This document shows, one piece after another, positions 37,805 through 47,200 of a DNA stretch of 64,000 nucleotides (positions are counted from its first letter, which is position 1; the number at the start of each line of letters is the position of its first letter). Below the pieces are notes generated by a model. That model was not told where the DNA came from and did not search any database. It saw only the letters and a list, made by a program, of their open reading frames with translations. A program made the translations under genes and the position numbers. Source of the stretch: Flavobacterium luteolum (GTDB lineage: Bacteria; Bacteroidota; Bacteroidia; Flavobacteriales; Flavobacteriaceae); NCBI RefSeq assembly GCF_027111275.1, contig NZ_CP114286.1, positions 4,512,501 through 4,576,500 of the forward strand, given 5' to 3'.

Positions 37805-39317
37805 TTAAAACTTCTTCTTTTGTTTGTGTATTCGGAATCCATTTGTGGCCTTGGCGCGCTAACAATTCATCAGCTTCTTCAGGTCCCCAGCTTCCTGCTT
37901 TGTAATTTGGGAAATTCTTTGGAGGCGTTGTTTTCCAAACTTGCTGAATCGTTTCAATTGCGTCCCAAGCTTCTTCCACCTGATCCCAACGCATAAATAG
38001 GGTAGGATCTCCCAATAATGCATCTGCAATTAAGGTCTCATAAGCTTCTGGTGACATTGTAGAACAAGAAAAATAATCAAAAACCATCTCTGCAGGTCTT
38101 AAAGACATCGATAAGCCCGGCTTTTTGGTCATAAACTGCAGTTTAATGTCCATTGAAGGTTGGATGTTGATAATCAATCGGTTTGGTGTCATGCCTTCTT
38201 TTCCATATGAAAATGAAGAATGTGGCACTGGTTTAAACTGAATAATGATCGAAGACTGTTTTTCTTCCATTCTTTTTCCTGAACGCAAGTAGAACGGAAT
38301 TCCCTGCCATCTCCAGTTGTCCAGATAGATTTTCATTGCTACATAAGTTTCTGTATTAGAATCTGGCGCAATGCCTTTATCTTGACGGTAACCCGGAACA
38401 GGAACTCCTTTTATTTCTCCAGCATCATACTGGCCTCTTACGATATAATGATCAACTTCTTCTGGTTTAATACGTCGAATTGACTTTAAAACATCTGCTT
38501 TTCGATTACGAATGTCATCAGCATTTAAAGAAGCAGGCGCTTCCATAGCTGTCATACATAAAATCTGAAACAAGTGATTCTGAATCATGTCTTTCAATGC
38601 ACCAACACCTTCGTAGAATCCGCCGCGTTCTTCAACGCCAACTTCTTCTGCAACGGTAATTTGCACGAAATCAATGAAATTACGGCTCCATAAAGGCTCA
38701 AACATTGAGTTTCCAAAACGGAAAGCCAAAATATTCTGAACCGTTTCTTTTCCTAAATAGTGGTCAATTCTGTAAATCTGCTCTTCTTTGAAAGTCTGCG
38801 AAAGCATTTCATTCAACTCGATTGCAGAAGCTTTATCGTAACCAAATGGTTTTTCGATAATAATACGATCTTGTTTCGGATTTGCAGCAAGTCCGATTTT
38901 CTTGATGTTGCTTGAAATCGTTGAAATGAAAGAAGGCGTAATCGAAAGATAGAAAAGACGATTAGAACGTTCGCCAAAAGCAAGGTCAAAATTGTTTATT
39001 TTTTCATTTAATCCAATGTACGATTCTTCTTTATCGATATCAAGACTGTGGTAAGAGATGTGCGAAAGAAATTTTTCTGTTTCTGGATCATCAACTCCTT
39101 TTCTTCTTGAGAATAGATTTAGATTTTCTGCTACATAAGCGCGAAAATCTTCATTGGTTTTTTCAGCTCTTCCAAGAGCAATAATCTGAAACTTTTCAGA
39201 CATACGTCCGTCAAGATACAGATTTTGAAAAGCGGGGAATAGCTTTCTCTTTGCTAGATCTCCAGTTCCACCAAAAATAACAATGATTGTTGGATTCTTT
39301 AGTTTATTTTTAGTCAT
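37785..39317 (-). CDS. zwf: glucose-6-phosphate 1-dehydrogenase
   Basis: 510 aa, normal length. NADP-binding GGTGDLAKRKLFPAF, active site RIDHYLGKE with the catalytic His, and EKPFGYD. First step of the oxidative pentose-phosphate pathway, yielding NADPH. Second gene of gnd-zwf-pgl; the gap after gnd is 33 bp. Confidence 0.97.
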   Translation of the reverse strand: MTKNKLKNPTIIVIFGGTGDLAKRKLFPAFQNLYLDGRMSEKFQIIALGRAEKTNEDFRAYVAENLNLFSRRKGVDDPETEKFLSHISYHSLDIDKEESYIGLNEKINNFDLAFGERSNRLFYLSITPSFISTISSNIKKIGLAANPKQDRIIIEKPFGYDKASAIELNEMLSQTFKEEQIYRIDHYLGKETVQNILAFRFGNSMFEPLWSRNFIDFVQITVAEEVGVEERGGFYEGVGALKDMIQNHLFQILCMTAMEAPASLNADDIRNRKADVLKSIRRIKPEEVDHYIVRGQYDAGEIKGVPVPGYRQDKGIAPDSNTETYVAMKIYLDNWRWQGIPFYLRSGKRMEEKQSSIIIQFKPVPHSSFSYGKEGMTPNRLIINIQPSMDIKLQFMTKKPGLSMSLRPAEMVFDYFSCSTMSPEAYETLIADALLGDPTLFMRWDQVEEAWDAIETIQQVWKTTPPKNFPNYKAGSWGPEEADELLARQGHKWIPNTQTKEEVLNDTDTQ

Positions 39318-39350
39318 TGTGTGGTTTAGTTGTGTTGTTTTTTAGTTGTC

Positions 39351-40760
39351 TTATTCAGCCCATTGGGTATGGAAAACACCTTCTTTGTCGATACGTTCGT
39401 AAGTATGTGCTCCAAAGAAATCACGTTGTGCCTGAATTAGGTTTGTTGGCAGATTTGCAGATCTGTAAGCATCAAAATACGATAGCGAATTCATTAATCC
39501 TGAAACAGGTAAACCTTTTTGAACCGCAAATTGAATTACTGCACGCATTCCTGCTTGATTTTCGGTTAGTTTTGAAGCAATTCCGTTATCTAAAAGTAAG
39601 TTTGGCAAGTCTGATTTTGCTACATATGCTTTTCTAAAATCCTCTAAAATGGTAGCACGAATAATACATCCGCCACGCCAGATTTTAGCAACCGTTTCAA
39701 GGTTTAATCCGTAGTTGTATTCTTTAGAAGCCGTGTGTAGCTGCGCTAAACCTTGAGCATAAGTTACTACGATAGAAAAGAACAAAGCCGATTTTAAAGA
39801 CGCAATTGCTTCGCTTTGAGAAACATTTGTTTCATCAGCGTTCCAAACTAATTTTGTAGCCGCTTCAATTCTTTCTGGTTTAGTTTTAGACATATCGCGC
39901 ATGTTAACTGCAGCGTCGATTGTTGGAACTGGAACTTGTAAGTCCATCGCATTTTGCGAAGTCCATTTTCCTGTTCCTTTAGATCTTGCCCAATCCGAAA
40001 TTTTATTGATTAAAAGACCTCCGTCTGTATCTTCTTGTTTTAGAATTTTTCCAGTAATTTCAATCAGATATGATCTTAAATCATCAGTCTGGTTCCATTC
40101 TTCAAAAGTCTTCTGAATTGTTGCGTCATCAAGATTATAACCTCTTTTCATTAAGTCATAAATCTCAGAGATTAATTGCATAATTCCGTATTCAATTCCG
40201 TTATGAACCATTTTTACATAGTTTCCAGCAGAACCATTTCCTAAATATTCTACGCAAGGTTCGCCATCTACTTTTGCTGCAATTGCTTCAAAAATAGGAC
40301 GTAATCTTTCATACGCTTTCTGATCTCCTCCTGGCATCATAGCAGGACCGAAACGAGCACCTTTTTCACCGCCCGAAATTCCCATTCCGAAGAAGTGGAT
40401 TCCTTTTTCAGATAATTCAATAAATCTTCTGTCAGTATCTGTAAAATAAGTGTTTCCACCGTCAATAATAATGTCTCCTTTATCTAAGTGAGGCAATAAG
40501 CTGGCGATAGCGCTGTCAACTGGTTTTCCAGCAGGAACCAATAACATAATCGCTCTTGGCTGCTGAATAAGCTCTACAAAATGTTTTACATCTGTCGTCG
40601 CTTCAATAGTGTGGTCGGCATCGGCTTCTTGTTGAAGAGAATTGACTTTTTCGGTGTCTAAGTCTAAACCTGCAGCCGCAAAGTTATGGCTGGCGATATT
40701 TAAAAGTAGGTTACGACCCATTACGCCGAGTCCTACAATTCCAAAATCAAATTTGCTCAT
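39351..40760 (-). CDS. gnd: 6-phosphogluconate dehydrogenase (decarboxylating)
   Basis: 469 aa from the ATG at 40760; a TTG three codons earlier is a poorer start. Rossmann motif GIVGLGVMGRNLLLNIA, substrate motif GISGGEKGARFGPAMMPGG and the C-terminal DAYRSANLPTNLIQAQRDFF. Converts 6-phosphogluconate to ribulose 5-phosphate with NADP+. First gene of an operon holding all three oxidative pentose-phosphate enzymes. Confidence 0.97.
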   Translation of the reverse strand: MSKFDFGIVGLGVMGRNLLLNIASHNFAAAGLDLDTEKVNSLQQEADADHTIEATTDVKHFVELIQQPRAIMLLVPAGKPVDSAIASLLPHLDKGDIIIDGGNTYFTDTDRRFIELSEKGIHFFGMGISGGEKGARFGPAMMPGGDQKAYERLRPIFEAIAAKVDGEPCVEYLGNGSAGNYVKMVHNGIEYGIMQLISEIYDLMKRGYNLDDATIQKTFEEWNQTDDLRSYLIEITGKILKQEDTDGGLLINKISDWARSKGTGKWTSQNAMDLQVPVPTIDAAVNMRDMSKTKPERIEAATKLVWNADETNVSQSEAIASLKSALFFSIVVTYAQGLAQLHTASKEYNYGLNLETVAKIWRGGCIIRATILEDFRKAYVAKSDLPNLLLDNGIASKLTENQAGMRAVIQFAVQKGLPVSGLMNSLSYFDAYRSANLPTNLIQAQRDFFGAHTYERIDKEGVFHTQWAE

Positions 40761-41188
40761 AGTTTTCAATTAACTAAATTATTAGAAGAATGTTTTTGCA
40801 GCAAAAAGTAAGAGAAAGTATGATAATTCTTTTTCAATCAATGTTTTGCCAAAAAACAATGTTTATTTTAATCTTACATTTCAAAATGTAGAGCGCTAAG
40901 TTAGAGAAAAATGCTGAAAAATAAGGGGTAAAATAGTTCAGTTTTGGTCTTTATTGTGATACTTTTTATGTGTAAAAAATACGCTTATTAAGGCTGTTTT
41001 TCAACTAAATCGTTGTAATACTGAGAATGCCATTTGCGAATACTTTTATTAGAAGCGACTTCATGCTCGTAAGAAAAAAGATGTAAAAAAATATAAAAAT
41101 GGTTATTGAAAATATAGGAATTGAGGTAATTTTGGAAACCCAATCATTGGATCCAAGATTTAATTCATTAAAGTATTATATCCTTTTT
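40761..41188. other. divergent intergenic region
   Basis: AT-rich, 428 bp between gnd and the STN-domain protein. No RNA gene or strong repeat was recognised, and no clear TAnnTTTG box at the expected distance. If the STN gene starts at the earlier ATG (41099) the gap is 338 bp. Confidence 0.5.
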
Positions 41189-42952
41189 ATGCCAAGAAAC
41201 ATAAAGTTTGTTTTTACAGCCGTCTTTTTAACCCTTACTTCGGGTGTCTTTTTTAAAGCAAATGCACAATCAGTACTAGAAAATGAAATTTCTATTCAAG
41301 CAGATAAGAAACCATTAGGCAGTGTTTTGGACTTAATGGAAGAGAAAGGAAATTTCAGATTTGCTTATTATGGCAAACTGGCTGTAAAAGATAGTGTCGT
41401 TAGCATTCATACCGATAATAATACTATAAAAGGAGTTCTGGATCAATTGTTGGGTTCCAAATATGAATTTAAAGAATCGCCAGGATTTGTTATTGTTCGT
41501 TATGCGCCTTTAGAATTGGCTCTTGTATTGGAGAAAAATACCGTTATGAGTGACGGACAGCAAATTGTAATTGGTTATATTGTAGATACAAAAACCAATA
41601 ATCGTATTGAAAATGTGAGTGTATTAGAGAAGAATGCACTAGTGTCTACCTTAACCAATAAAGATGGTTTTTTTGAACTTCGATTAAAAAATGCACCTCA
41701 AGCTATAGAACTTACAGCCGTTAAGGAGAATTATAAAACGGTAACGATGGTATTTCTGTCTGAAATTAAAATTCAGATGGGAGACAAAAAAAATAAAACA
41801 GATTATATTGATGGAGATTTCTCTGCAATTGAAAGATCAGGAATTGGCCGTTTTTTTATTTCTTCTAAACAAAAAATACAAGCGCTCAATCTAGGAGGGT
41901 TTATTTCTAAAGTTCCCGTACAGGCTTCTTTAATCCCGAGTATCAGCACTCGAGGAATGCTGAATACGCAGATTGTCAATAATTTTTCGCTAAATATATT
42001 AGGAGGTTATAATGCTGGAGTTCGCGGGCTAGAAATGGCGGGACTTTACAACATCAATCGTATGAATGTTGATGCGCTTCAAATAGCCGGAATATTTAAT
42101 ACCGTTGGAGGATCTGTAAATGGAGTTCAGTTAGCCGGAATCTATAATAATGTTTTTGGCAATTTAAGAGGATTGCAAGTAAGTGGTATTCATAATAGTG
42201 TAAAAGGTTCGCAAGTCGGTTTACAAATGGGCGGTATCTATAACAATGTATATAAAGATTCTAAAGGACTTCAAATTGCAGGAATTGGCAATACAGTAAA
42301 GGGTTCGCAAAACGGATTACAGCTTTCAGGAATTTACAATATTGGAAAAGATACCGTGCGAGGTGCTCAAATTACAGGTCTTTTTAATTATGCTAAAGAA
42401 TTAAACGGAGTCCAATTTGGATTAGTCAATATTACTGATTCACCGTCTGGTTATAGTTTTGGTCTGTTAAACTTTAAAAAAGGCGGTTATAAAAAAATCA
42501 GCATAACGAGCAATGAAATTTCAGATATAAATCTTGCTGTAAAAACAGGAGATCATAAAATGTATACTATTTTAATGGCGGGAAGAAGCGATAGAACCGA
42601 TGAAGAAAAACTATTCTCTTTCGGAATTGGACTGGGAAAGAACATTCCGTTAGGGAAACGCTTCACTTTTAATCCCGAATTTAGCACGCAGTATCTATAT
42701 TTAGGAAATTGGGACATTTATAATTCCTTATCTAAATTTGATTCTTCCTTTTCTTTTCAATTGTGTAAAGGCGTAGCGATATCTGCAGGACCTTCTTTAA
42801 ATTTTTATTGGTCTGAGAAACAAGATAAAAACGGCAACGTAAACACTTCTACATTCGTTCAGGATCGTACCAAACGTTATACTATAATCAACAATAATAG
42901 CAAAGATATTCTGGGATGGATAGGATGGAGTTTTGGATTGACACTGTTTTAA
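41189..42952 (+). CDS. STN-domain outer-membrane repeat protein
   Basis: 587 aa from the ATG at 41189, chosen because a signal peptide follows directly (MPRNIKFVFTAVFLTLTSGV..ANAQ); a start at 41099 would bury it. Order: STN domain (about 30-105, ISIQADKKPLGSVLDLMEEK), carboxypeptidase-regulatory-like domain (about 125-190), a run of about 20-residue repeats of the type GLQVSGIHNSVKGSQ (about 275-430), and a C-terminal beta-rich domain ending in Phe. The front half is that of TonB-dependent transporters with FecR control, but the barrel and plug are missing and no sigma/anti-sigma pair is nearby. Function unknown. Confidence 0.75.
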   Translation: MPRNIKFVFTAVFLTLTSGVFFKANAQSVLENEISIQADKKPLGSVLDLMEEKGNFRFAYYGKLAVKDSVVSIHTDNNTIKGVLDQLLGSKYEFKESPGFVIVRYAPLELALVLEKNTVMSDGQQIVIGYIVDTKTNNRIENVSVLEKNALVSTLTNKDGFFELRLKNAPQAIELTAVKENYKTVTMVFLSEIKIQMGDKKNKTDYIDGDFSAIERSGIGRFFISSKQKIQALNLGGFISKVPVQASLIPSISTRGMLNTQIVNNFSLNILGGYNAGVRGLEMAGLYNINRMNVDALQIAGIFNTVGGSVNGVQLAGIYNNVFGNLRGLQVSGIHNSVKGSQVGLQMGGIYNNVYKDSKGLQIAGIGNTVKGSQNGLQLSGIYNIGKDTVRGAQITGLFNYAKELNGVQFGLVNITDSPSGYSFGLLNFKKGGYKKISITSNEISDINLAVKTGDHKMYTILMAGRSDRTDEEKLFSFGIGLGKNIPLGKRFTFNPEFSTQYLYLGNWDIYNSLSKFDSSFSFQLCKGVAISAGPSLNFYWSEKQDKNGNVNTSTFVQDRTKRYTIINNNSKDILGWIGWSFGLTLF

Positions 42953-42968
42953 AAAATGATAAAAAAGC

Positions 42969-42989
42969 CTGTAAATATTAATTTTACAG
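42969..42989. terminator. hairpin after STN-domain gene
   Basis: CTGTAAA and TTTACAG around a 7-base loop; no strong T-run on the plus strand. Confidence 0.45.
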
Positions 42990-42992
42990 TTT

Positions 42993-43024
42993 AGAGTCAC
43001 CGGGAATCGAATCCGAGTATACAT
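42993..43024 (-). other. tRNA 3'-end-like fragment
   Basis: Minus strand reads CTCGGATTCGATTCCCGGT then GACTC. The TTCGATTCC core is that of a tRNA T-arm, but the 5' side pairs at only three positions and no anticodon or D arm lies upstream, where the exchanger gene ends. It is a relic or chance, not a tRNA gene. Confidence 0.3.
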
Positions 43025-43050
43025 TTAAGCAACTAAAATCAATTGAAAGC

Positions 43051-44127
43051 TTAAGGATAAATCATCAAAAACATATAAGCAAACAAATTGACCAAAAGCA
43101 CAACACCGTAAACGATATTCGATTTTCCTTTGCTAAGAGAAAGCATTACCGTAAAAACAGACAGTGCCAAAAGGACAATAGATTTAATGTCAAGTCCTAA
43201 AACAATAGGAATTCCCAATAAGATACAAACGAGCGCAACAGTTGGAATAGTCAAACCAATACTGGCAAGTGCAGAACCTAAAGCTAGGTTTAGACTCGTT
43301 TGCAATCTGTTCTTTTTGGCTGCAATTATAGCTGCGATTGCTTCTGGCAGTAAAATGATGATGGCGATTATAACCCCAACCAAAGATTTTGGAAGATTGT
43401 GACTTATAATAATAGTTTCAATAGTAGGCGAGAGGGTTTTGGCTAGTAAAACCACAATTCCTAAGCTCACTAATAAAAAAAATAGGCTAGTGTAAAATGT
43501 TTTATTATTAATTTCAATTGGATGTGTTTTAGATTCGTCTTCGTTTGTAGTATTGGTTAGAAAATATTGGCGATATCCTTTGGTTTGTGCAAACAAAAAA
43601 GAACCGTAAATAATAAGACAGGCAATCGAAGCAAAAATGAGTTGAGGGGTTGAATAATAAGAACCGTGGACACTTTCTGTAAATGTTGGAAACACTAAAG
43701 TAAATACAATAATCGAAATAAGCGAAACCAAACCAATGGTTACCGAAGAAGGAGAGAAATTCTGTTCGTAATGTTTGATGCTTCCAATAAGAAGACACAA
43801 ACCTATAATTCCATTTAAGATAAGCATTGTGGCGGCATAAACCGTATCTCTAGCCAAAGAAGCGGCTTCTGAACCTTCAGAAAGCATTAAAGAAACAATA
43901 ATAGAAACTTCAATTACGGTGATCGAAATAGCCAAAATAATCGTACCATAAGGTTCTCCAACACGTTCGGCAATAATTTCTGAATGATGTACAGCCGACA
44001 TCACACTTAAAATAAGCAGAATACTTGCTACTATTTGAAAAATAGTACTGTTTTCTATCAGTCCGCTAAATAGGAGCGCCCATGATAGAATCGGAATTAT
44101 GATGGTCCACTGTAATAATTGTTTCAT
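43051..44127 (-). CDS. ChaA-like calcium/cation-proton exchanger
   Basis: 358 aa with about eleven membrane helices in two halves, each with an acidic exchanger motif (GEPYGTIILAISITVIEVSI and ILLPEAIAAIIAAKKNRLQT). This is the Ca2+/cation antiporter pattern, close in length to ChaA of E. coli. It expels calcium or sodium and potassium in exchange for protons. No regulator is adjacent. Confidence 0.92.
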   Translation of the reverse strand: MKQLLQWTIIIPILSWALLFSGLIENSTIFQIVASILLILSVMSAVHHSEIIAERVGEPYGTIILAISITVIEVSIIVSLMLSEGSEAASLARDTVYAATMLILNGIIGLCLLIGSIKHYEQNFSPSSVTIGLVSLISIIVFTLVFPTFTESVHGSYYSTPQLIFASIACLIIYGSFLFAQTKGYRQYFLTNTTNEDESKTHPIEINNKTFYTSLFFLLVSLGIVVLLAKTLSPTIETIIISHNLPKSLVGVIIAIIILLPEAIAAIIAAKKNRLQTSLNLALGSALASIGLTIPTVALVCILLGIPIVLGLDIKSIVLLALSVFTVMLSLSKGKSNIVYGVVLLVNLFAYMFLMIYP

Positions 44128-44350
44128 TTTTTATAGTTTTTAGAATATAGGCCAACAGAATAGGCGTTTGCCTTTTTTGTAAGATAGAACTTTTATAGCT
44201 AAAAATGATAAAAAAAGGCAGTTTTAAGCACTTTTTAAGTTTATTTGAGCGTTTTTTGAATCAAAAAGCACATTTTTGACCAAATAAAATTACAGCTTTA
44301 TTTAAGAATTTTGAATGATTTCTTTTGTTGCGATTTTCCTAAGCTGTTTA

Positions 44351-44383
44351 AACTTTGTCAAAGTTTCGAACTTTGACAAAGTT
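44351..44383. repeat. nested 33-bp palindrome (copy 2)
   Basis: AACTTTGTCAAAGTT-TCG-complement; exact reverse complement of 26217-26249. Confidence 0.85.
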
Positions 44384-44435
44384 GGCTTCGTGCTAAGACT
44401 ATGTGTTTAAAATAATGTTAGCGTCTCTTTATTTT

Positions 44436-44504
44436 TTCTCTCGCAGATTCAGCTGATAAAGCAGATTTTTTTTATTTGTATAATCTGCGAAATCTGCGGG
44501 AGAA
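44436..44504. repeat. inverted repeat with AATCTGCGGGAGA-type ends
   Basis: Second copy of the family at 36952-37019, in opposite orientation; ends match better than the centre. Confidence 0.7.
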
Positions 44505-44508
44505 TATT

Positions 44509-44844
44509 TTAAGAATTTCGAATAATCTCCTTTCGATGCGATTTTCCCCATTTGATCATTTCTTCGATTACAGGACCAAAAGATTTGCAATAAGGCGTCG
44601 ATTCGTATTTGACCTGAATTTCGGCATCGCGATCTTCGGTTCTTTTGATCAGCATATTGATCTCCATTTCTTTGAGTTCTCTAGAAAGCATGCGTGTCGT
44701 AATTCCCGGAATACTGCGTTCAATTTCCCTGAAACGATGATTCCCGTTGCAGATCGAATTGATGATTGGTAAACGCCATTTTCCGCCCAAAACATGCAAC
44801 GTGTCCTGAAGCGCTTGTACTTCTTCTTTCTGATTTCTTTCCAT
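44509..44844 (-). CDS. HxlR-family transcription regulator
   Basis: 111 aa winged helix of the HxlR/DUF24 type: LGGKWRLPIINSICNGNHRF, SIPGITTRMLSRELKEME, then YCKSFGPVIEEMIKWG. Members repress oxidoreductase genes and respond to quinones or aldehydes, often through a cysteine. The only cysteines here are in NSICNG and PYCKS. A 22-bp motif over its own promoter is repeated before the SDR gene at 49201, so autoregulation and control of that gene are likely. Confidence 0.93.
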   Translation of the reverse strand: MERNQKEEVQALQDTLHVLGGKWRLPIINSICNGNHRFREIERSIPGITTRMLSRELKEMEINMLIKRTEDRDAEIQVKYESTPYCKSFGPVIEEMIKWGKSHRKEIIRNS

Positions 44845-44872
44845 AACAAAATAGCATTAGTTTAGAAAAATA

Positions 44873-44894
44873 ACTGATTACAAAGTTATACCAT
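44873..44894 (-). promoter_or_regulatory. HxlR-type operator and own promoter
   Basis: Plus strand contains TTACAAAGTTATACCAT. On the minus strand it includes TAACTTTG (44881-44888), a TAnnTTTG -7 box 37 bp from the HxlR ATG. 20 of 22 bases match 49137-49158. Confidence 0.65.
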
Positions 44895-44938
44895 AAATCT
44901 AAAATAATGAAAAAAAATAGTTTAATATGAAACGAAAT

Positions 44939-45343
44939 TTAAGCTTGAATAATGCTCAAAATAGTTTTCGGAATTTCAGCGAAAGCTTCAAAAGAATACG
45001 GTTTAATTAAGTAGGCTTTTACACCCATATCATCGCATTTTTCTTTGTAAGAAGGATTAATGCTTGTGGAATAAACAAAACACGGAATTTTTTTTAATTC
45101 ATCATTGCTAAGGATTTCTTGCAAAGCTTCAATACCGTCAATAATAGGCATATTGATATCGGTAAGAATAACATCTGGATTTTCGTTCGAACCGTTTTTT
45201 AGGTAATTAAGTAGTTCCTCGCCATTGGCAACCAGACTGACTTTGCTAAAATTTGGATTATTGGTAAAAGTTTCTGTAATAACATCTGCATCATCCATGT
45301 CATCTTCAGCAATTACGATATGTAAATTATATTTTTCCGGCAT
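44939..45343 (-). CDS. single-domain response regulator (Rcp1-like)
   Basis: 134 aa, receiver only. Acidic pocket EDDMDD, acceptor Asp62 (ILTDINMP), switch Ser/Thr in VYSTS and Lys in IKPYSFEAF. It resembles the REC proteins paired with phytochrome-like or PAS kinases. The start is 1 bp after the kinase stop; last gene of the Kai operon, so it should be the output of kinase and clock proteins acting through protein contact. Confidence 0.93.
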   Translation of the reverse strand: MPEKYNLHIVIAEDDMDDADVITETFTNNPNFSKVSLVANGEELLNYLKNGSNENPDVILTDINMPIIDGIEALQEILSNDELKKIPCFVYSTSINPSYKEKCDDMGVKAYLIKPYSFEAFAEIPKTILSIIQA

Positions 45344-45344
45344 T

Positions 45345-46598
45345 TTATAAGATTGGGAAGTAAAGGTTAAATGTTGTGCCTTTGTTCAATGTGCTTTCAA
45401 CGGTAATATTTCCAGAATGGTTTTCCATAATCTTTTTACAGATCGCGAGGCCAATACCGTTTCCTGAGTATTCATTTCTGGCATGCAGGCGCTGAAAAAT
45501 GACAAATATTTTAAGCAAATGGCTTTCTTCCATTCCAATGCCATTGTCTTTTATCTGAACCTTTACAAATTTAGCATTTTGATTTGGTATTTCAGTATCT
45601 AAATTTTCTTCCTGCGAAATTTCTATTAAAGGAGCGATATCTGTTTTGCTATATTTAATGGCGTTTGAAATAAGGTTAGAGAAAAGCTGTCTCATCTGCA
45701 CGCGAGAAGCTTTAATAATGGGAACTTTTCCTATTTTGATAAAGGCTTTTTTATCAGAAATTATAATTTCAAAATCCTCAATAACTTCCAAAATTATGGT
45801 TCTTAAATCTATTTCTGTTCGTTCTTCCTGTGCGGTATGCGAAGAATACTGCACTAAATCATCTACAAGCGAATTTAATCTTAATGCCGATAATTTCATG
45901 ACATTAACAGCTTTTGTATCGGCTTCTTTAAAATAGCTTCCGTCAATTCTGCTGGTGTTCATGACAATTTTTCGCAACGGTTCTTTTAAATCGTGTGATA
46001 TTACATGAATAAATTCTTCCAGATTACGATTGATTTTATTCAGTTCGTTTATTTTTTCTTCTAATTCTTTCTGATGGCGAATTAAAGCTTCCTCATGCTT
46101 TTTCTTTTCGGTCAAATCGGTAATTACAACTCCAATAGCTTCTACAGAGGGTTCCAGATCAGTTAAAGCGATATAAGCTGGAAAAGTCTTTTCATTTTCC
46201 GATTTTAGAAGTATTTCATGTTTAGTAATTCCATATCTCAGTGCCTCTATAAGAGAAACAAACTGCGTTTGGTTTGTAAAATATTCATAAATGTACGTTC
46301 CTGTTATTTTTTCTGAAGGAAGACCGACTAATTTTGAAAATTGCTCATTGCAGTAGAGTATCAATCCATTTCTTGAAATACTCAGCGCGCCCTGACCGAA
46401 TTTCTCTATAAGAAGACGATACGTATAATCGGCAGTTTCTAGAGAATATAGTTCGGGAACTCCATTACTGGTTACCACAAGTGCATCTACATCTCCTTGT
46501 TTTATGGCATTAACAATACTGTTTGACTCATAAAGTTCTTCTTTCAATGACTCAATTTCGGCTAATAGAGCGGCAATATTTTTTTTATCTTCCTTCAA
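45345..46598 (-). CDS. PAS-domain histidine kinase of the Kai operon
   Basis: 417 aa. Coiled N-terminus, PAS (about 60-165), HisKA with H-box FIHVISHDLKEPLRK (His202), HATPase with DNGIGMEESH and GNGIGLAICKKI. No membrane segment, so cytoplasmic. The start codon is TTG at 46598, one base after the KaiB stop; an in-frame stop just upstream rules out an earlier start. In cyanobacteria KaiB/KaiC state is read by a KaiB-like-domain kinase, SasA; this kinase has no such domain and must be coupled differently, if at all. Confidence 0.9.
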   Translation of the reverse strand: MKEDKKNIAALLAEIESLKEELYESNSIVNAIKQGDVDALVVTSNGVPELYSLETADYTYRLLIEKFGQGALSISRNGLILYCNEQFSKLVGLPSEKITGTYIYEYFTNQTQFVSLIEALRYGITKHEILLKSENEKTFPAYIALTDLEPSVEAIGVVITDLTEKKKHEEALIRHQKELEEKINELNKINRNLEEFIHVISHDLKEPLRKIVMNTSRIDGSYFKEADTKAVNVMKLSALRLNSLVDDLVQYSSHTAQEERTEIDLRTIILEVIEDFEIIISDKKAFIKIGKVPIIKASRVQMRQLFSNLISNAIKYSKTDIAPLIEISQEENLDTEIPNQNAKFVKVQIKDNGIGMEESHLLKIFVIFQRLHARNEYSGNGIGLAICKKIMENHSGNITVESTLNKGTTFNLYFPIL

Positions 46599-46599
46599 T

Positions 46600-46899
46600 T
46601 TATTTGCTTATATTAAGTATGTATAATACTTTTTCTTTATCTGATAAATCTCCTAAAATGATTCTTTTAGGTTCTGGATGTGTTTTGATCAAGGTAGGAA
46701 TGGCTACAATTTGATGAATCACAGCCAGTTCTTTATCACGGCTGATATCAACAATTTCTAATTCATAATTGTTGGTGAGATAGGTATCGCAAATTTTGCG
46801 TATATTTTCGATTGCATGTCCTGATTTAACAGACATACCTGAAACAAAAAGCATAAACTTATGTTTGGTTGTACTAGTGCCATCAGATGAATCTTCCAT
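46600..46899 (-). CDS. kaiB: KaiB-family protein (second copy)
   Basis: 99 aa. KaiB/thioredoxin-like fold: KFMLFVSGMSVKSGHAIENI, YELEIVDISRDKELA, IVAIPTLIKTHPEPKRIILG. KaiB proteins switch fold to bind the CI ring of KaiC. It has a 15-residue Ser/Thr-rich N-terminal extension that the other copy lacks. Starts 2 bp after the upstream kaiB. The two paralogues are clearly diverged, so they probably bind different states or partners. Confidence 0.93.
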   Translation of the reverse strand: MEDSSDGTSTTKHKFMLFVSGMSVKSGHAIENIRKICDTYLTNNYELEIVDISRDKELAVIHQIVAIPTLIKTHPEPKRIILGDLSDKEKVLYILNISK

Positions 46900-46901
46900 G
46901 A

Positions 46902-47195
46902 TTAAGAGTTTATAGGTTTGATGTTCAGCCCTACAAGCACTCTTTCTTCATTAGAGAGGTCACCTATAATTTTACGAATAGGCTCGGGAAATTTACGCAC
47001 CAAAGTAGGTACGGCCAAAATCTGATCGCCTTCTGCCAATTGCGGATTCTTCAGCAAATCGATAATCTCGATGCTGTATTTTCCTTTTAAATGCTCCTCG
47101 GCATACTTCTTTATGTTTTCGAGTGCCTTGATCGATTTTGGCGTTTGCCCTGCTATATAAAGCAATAATTGCCATTCGGCTACTTCTTTTTTCAT
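46902..47195 (-). CDS. kaiB: KaiB-family protein (first copy)
   Basis: 97 aa: [60 protein letters not shown]. This copy is closer to the classic KaiB pattern (LYVAG.TP.S..A, DVL..P.LAE). It starts 5 bp after kaiC. Expected to bind KaiC; no kaiA is present anywhere in the window. Confidence 0.95.
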   Translation of the reverse strand: MKKEVAEWQLLLYIAGQTPKSIKALENIKKYAEEHLKGKYSIEIIDLLKNPQLAEGDQILAVPTLVRKFPEPIRKIIGDLSNEERVLVGLNIKPINS

Positions 47196-47200
47196 TTGAT

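Larger units (their letters stand above)
44128..44508. repeat. intergenic region with two repeat elements
   Basis: No gene. Holds the second 33-bp nested palindrome (44351-44383) and an inverted repeat with CTCTCGCAGATT and AATCTGCGGGAGA ends (44436-44504), which stops 5 bp before the HxlR stop codon and may act as its terminator. Confidence 0.7.

Noticed and set aside
42993..43024. tRNA gene
   Set aside because: Only a T-arm-like core; no D or anticodon arm and a coding gene occupies the upstream side.
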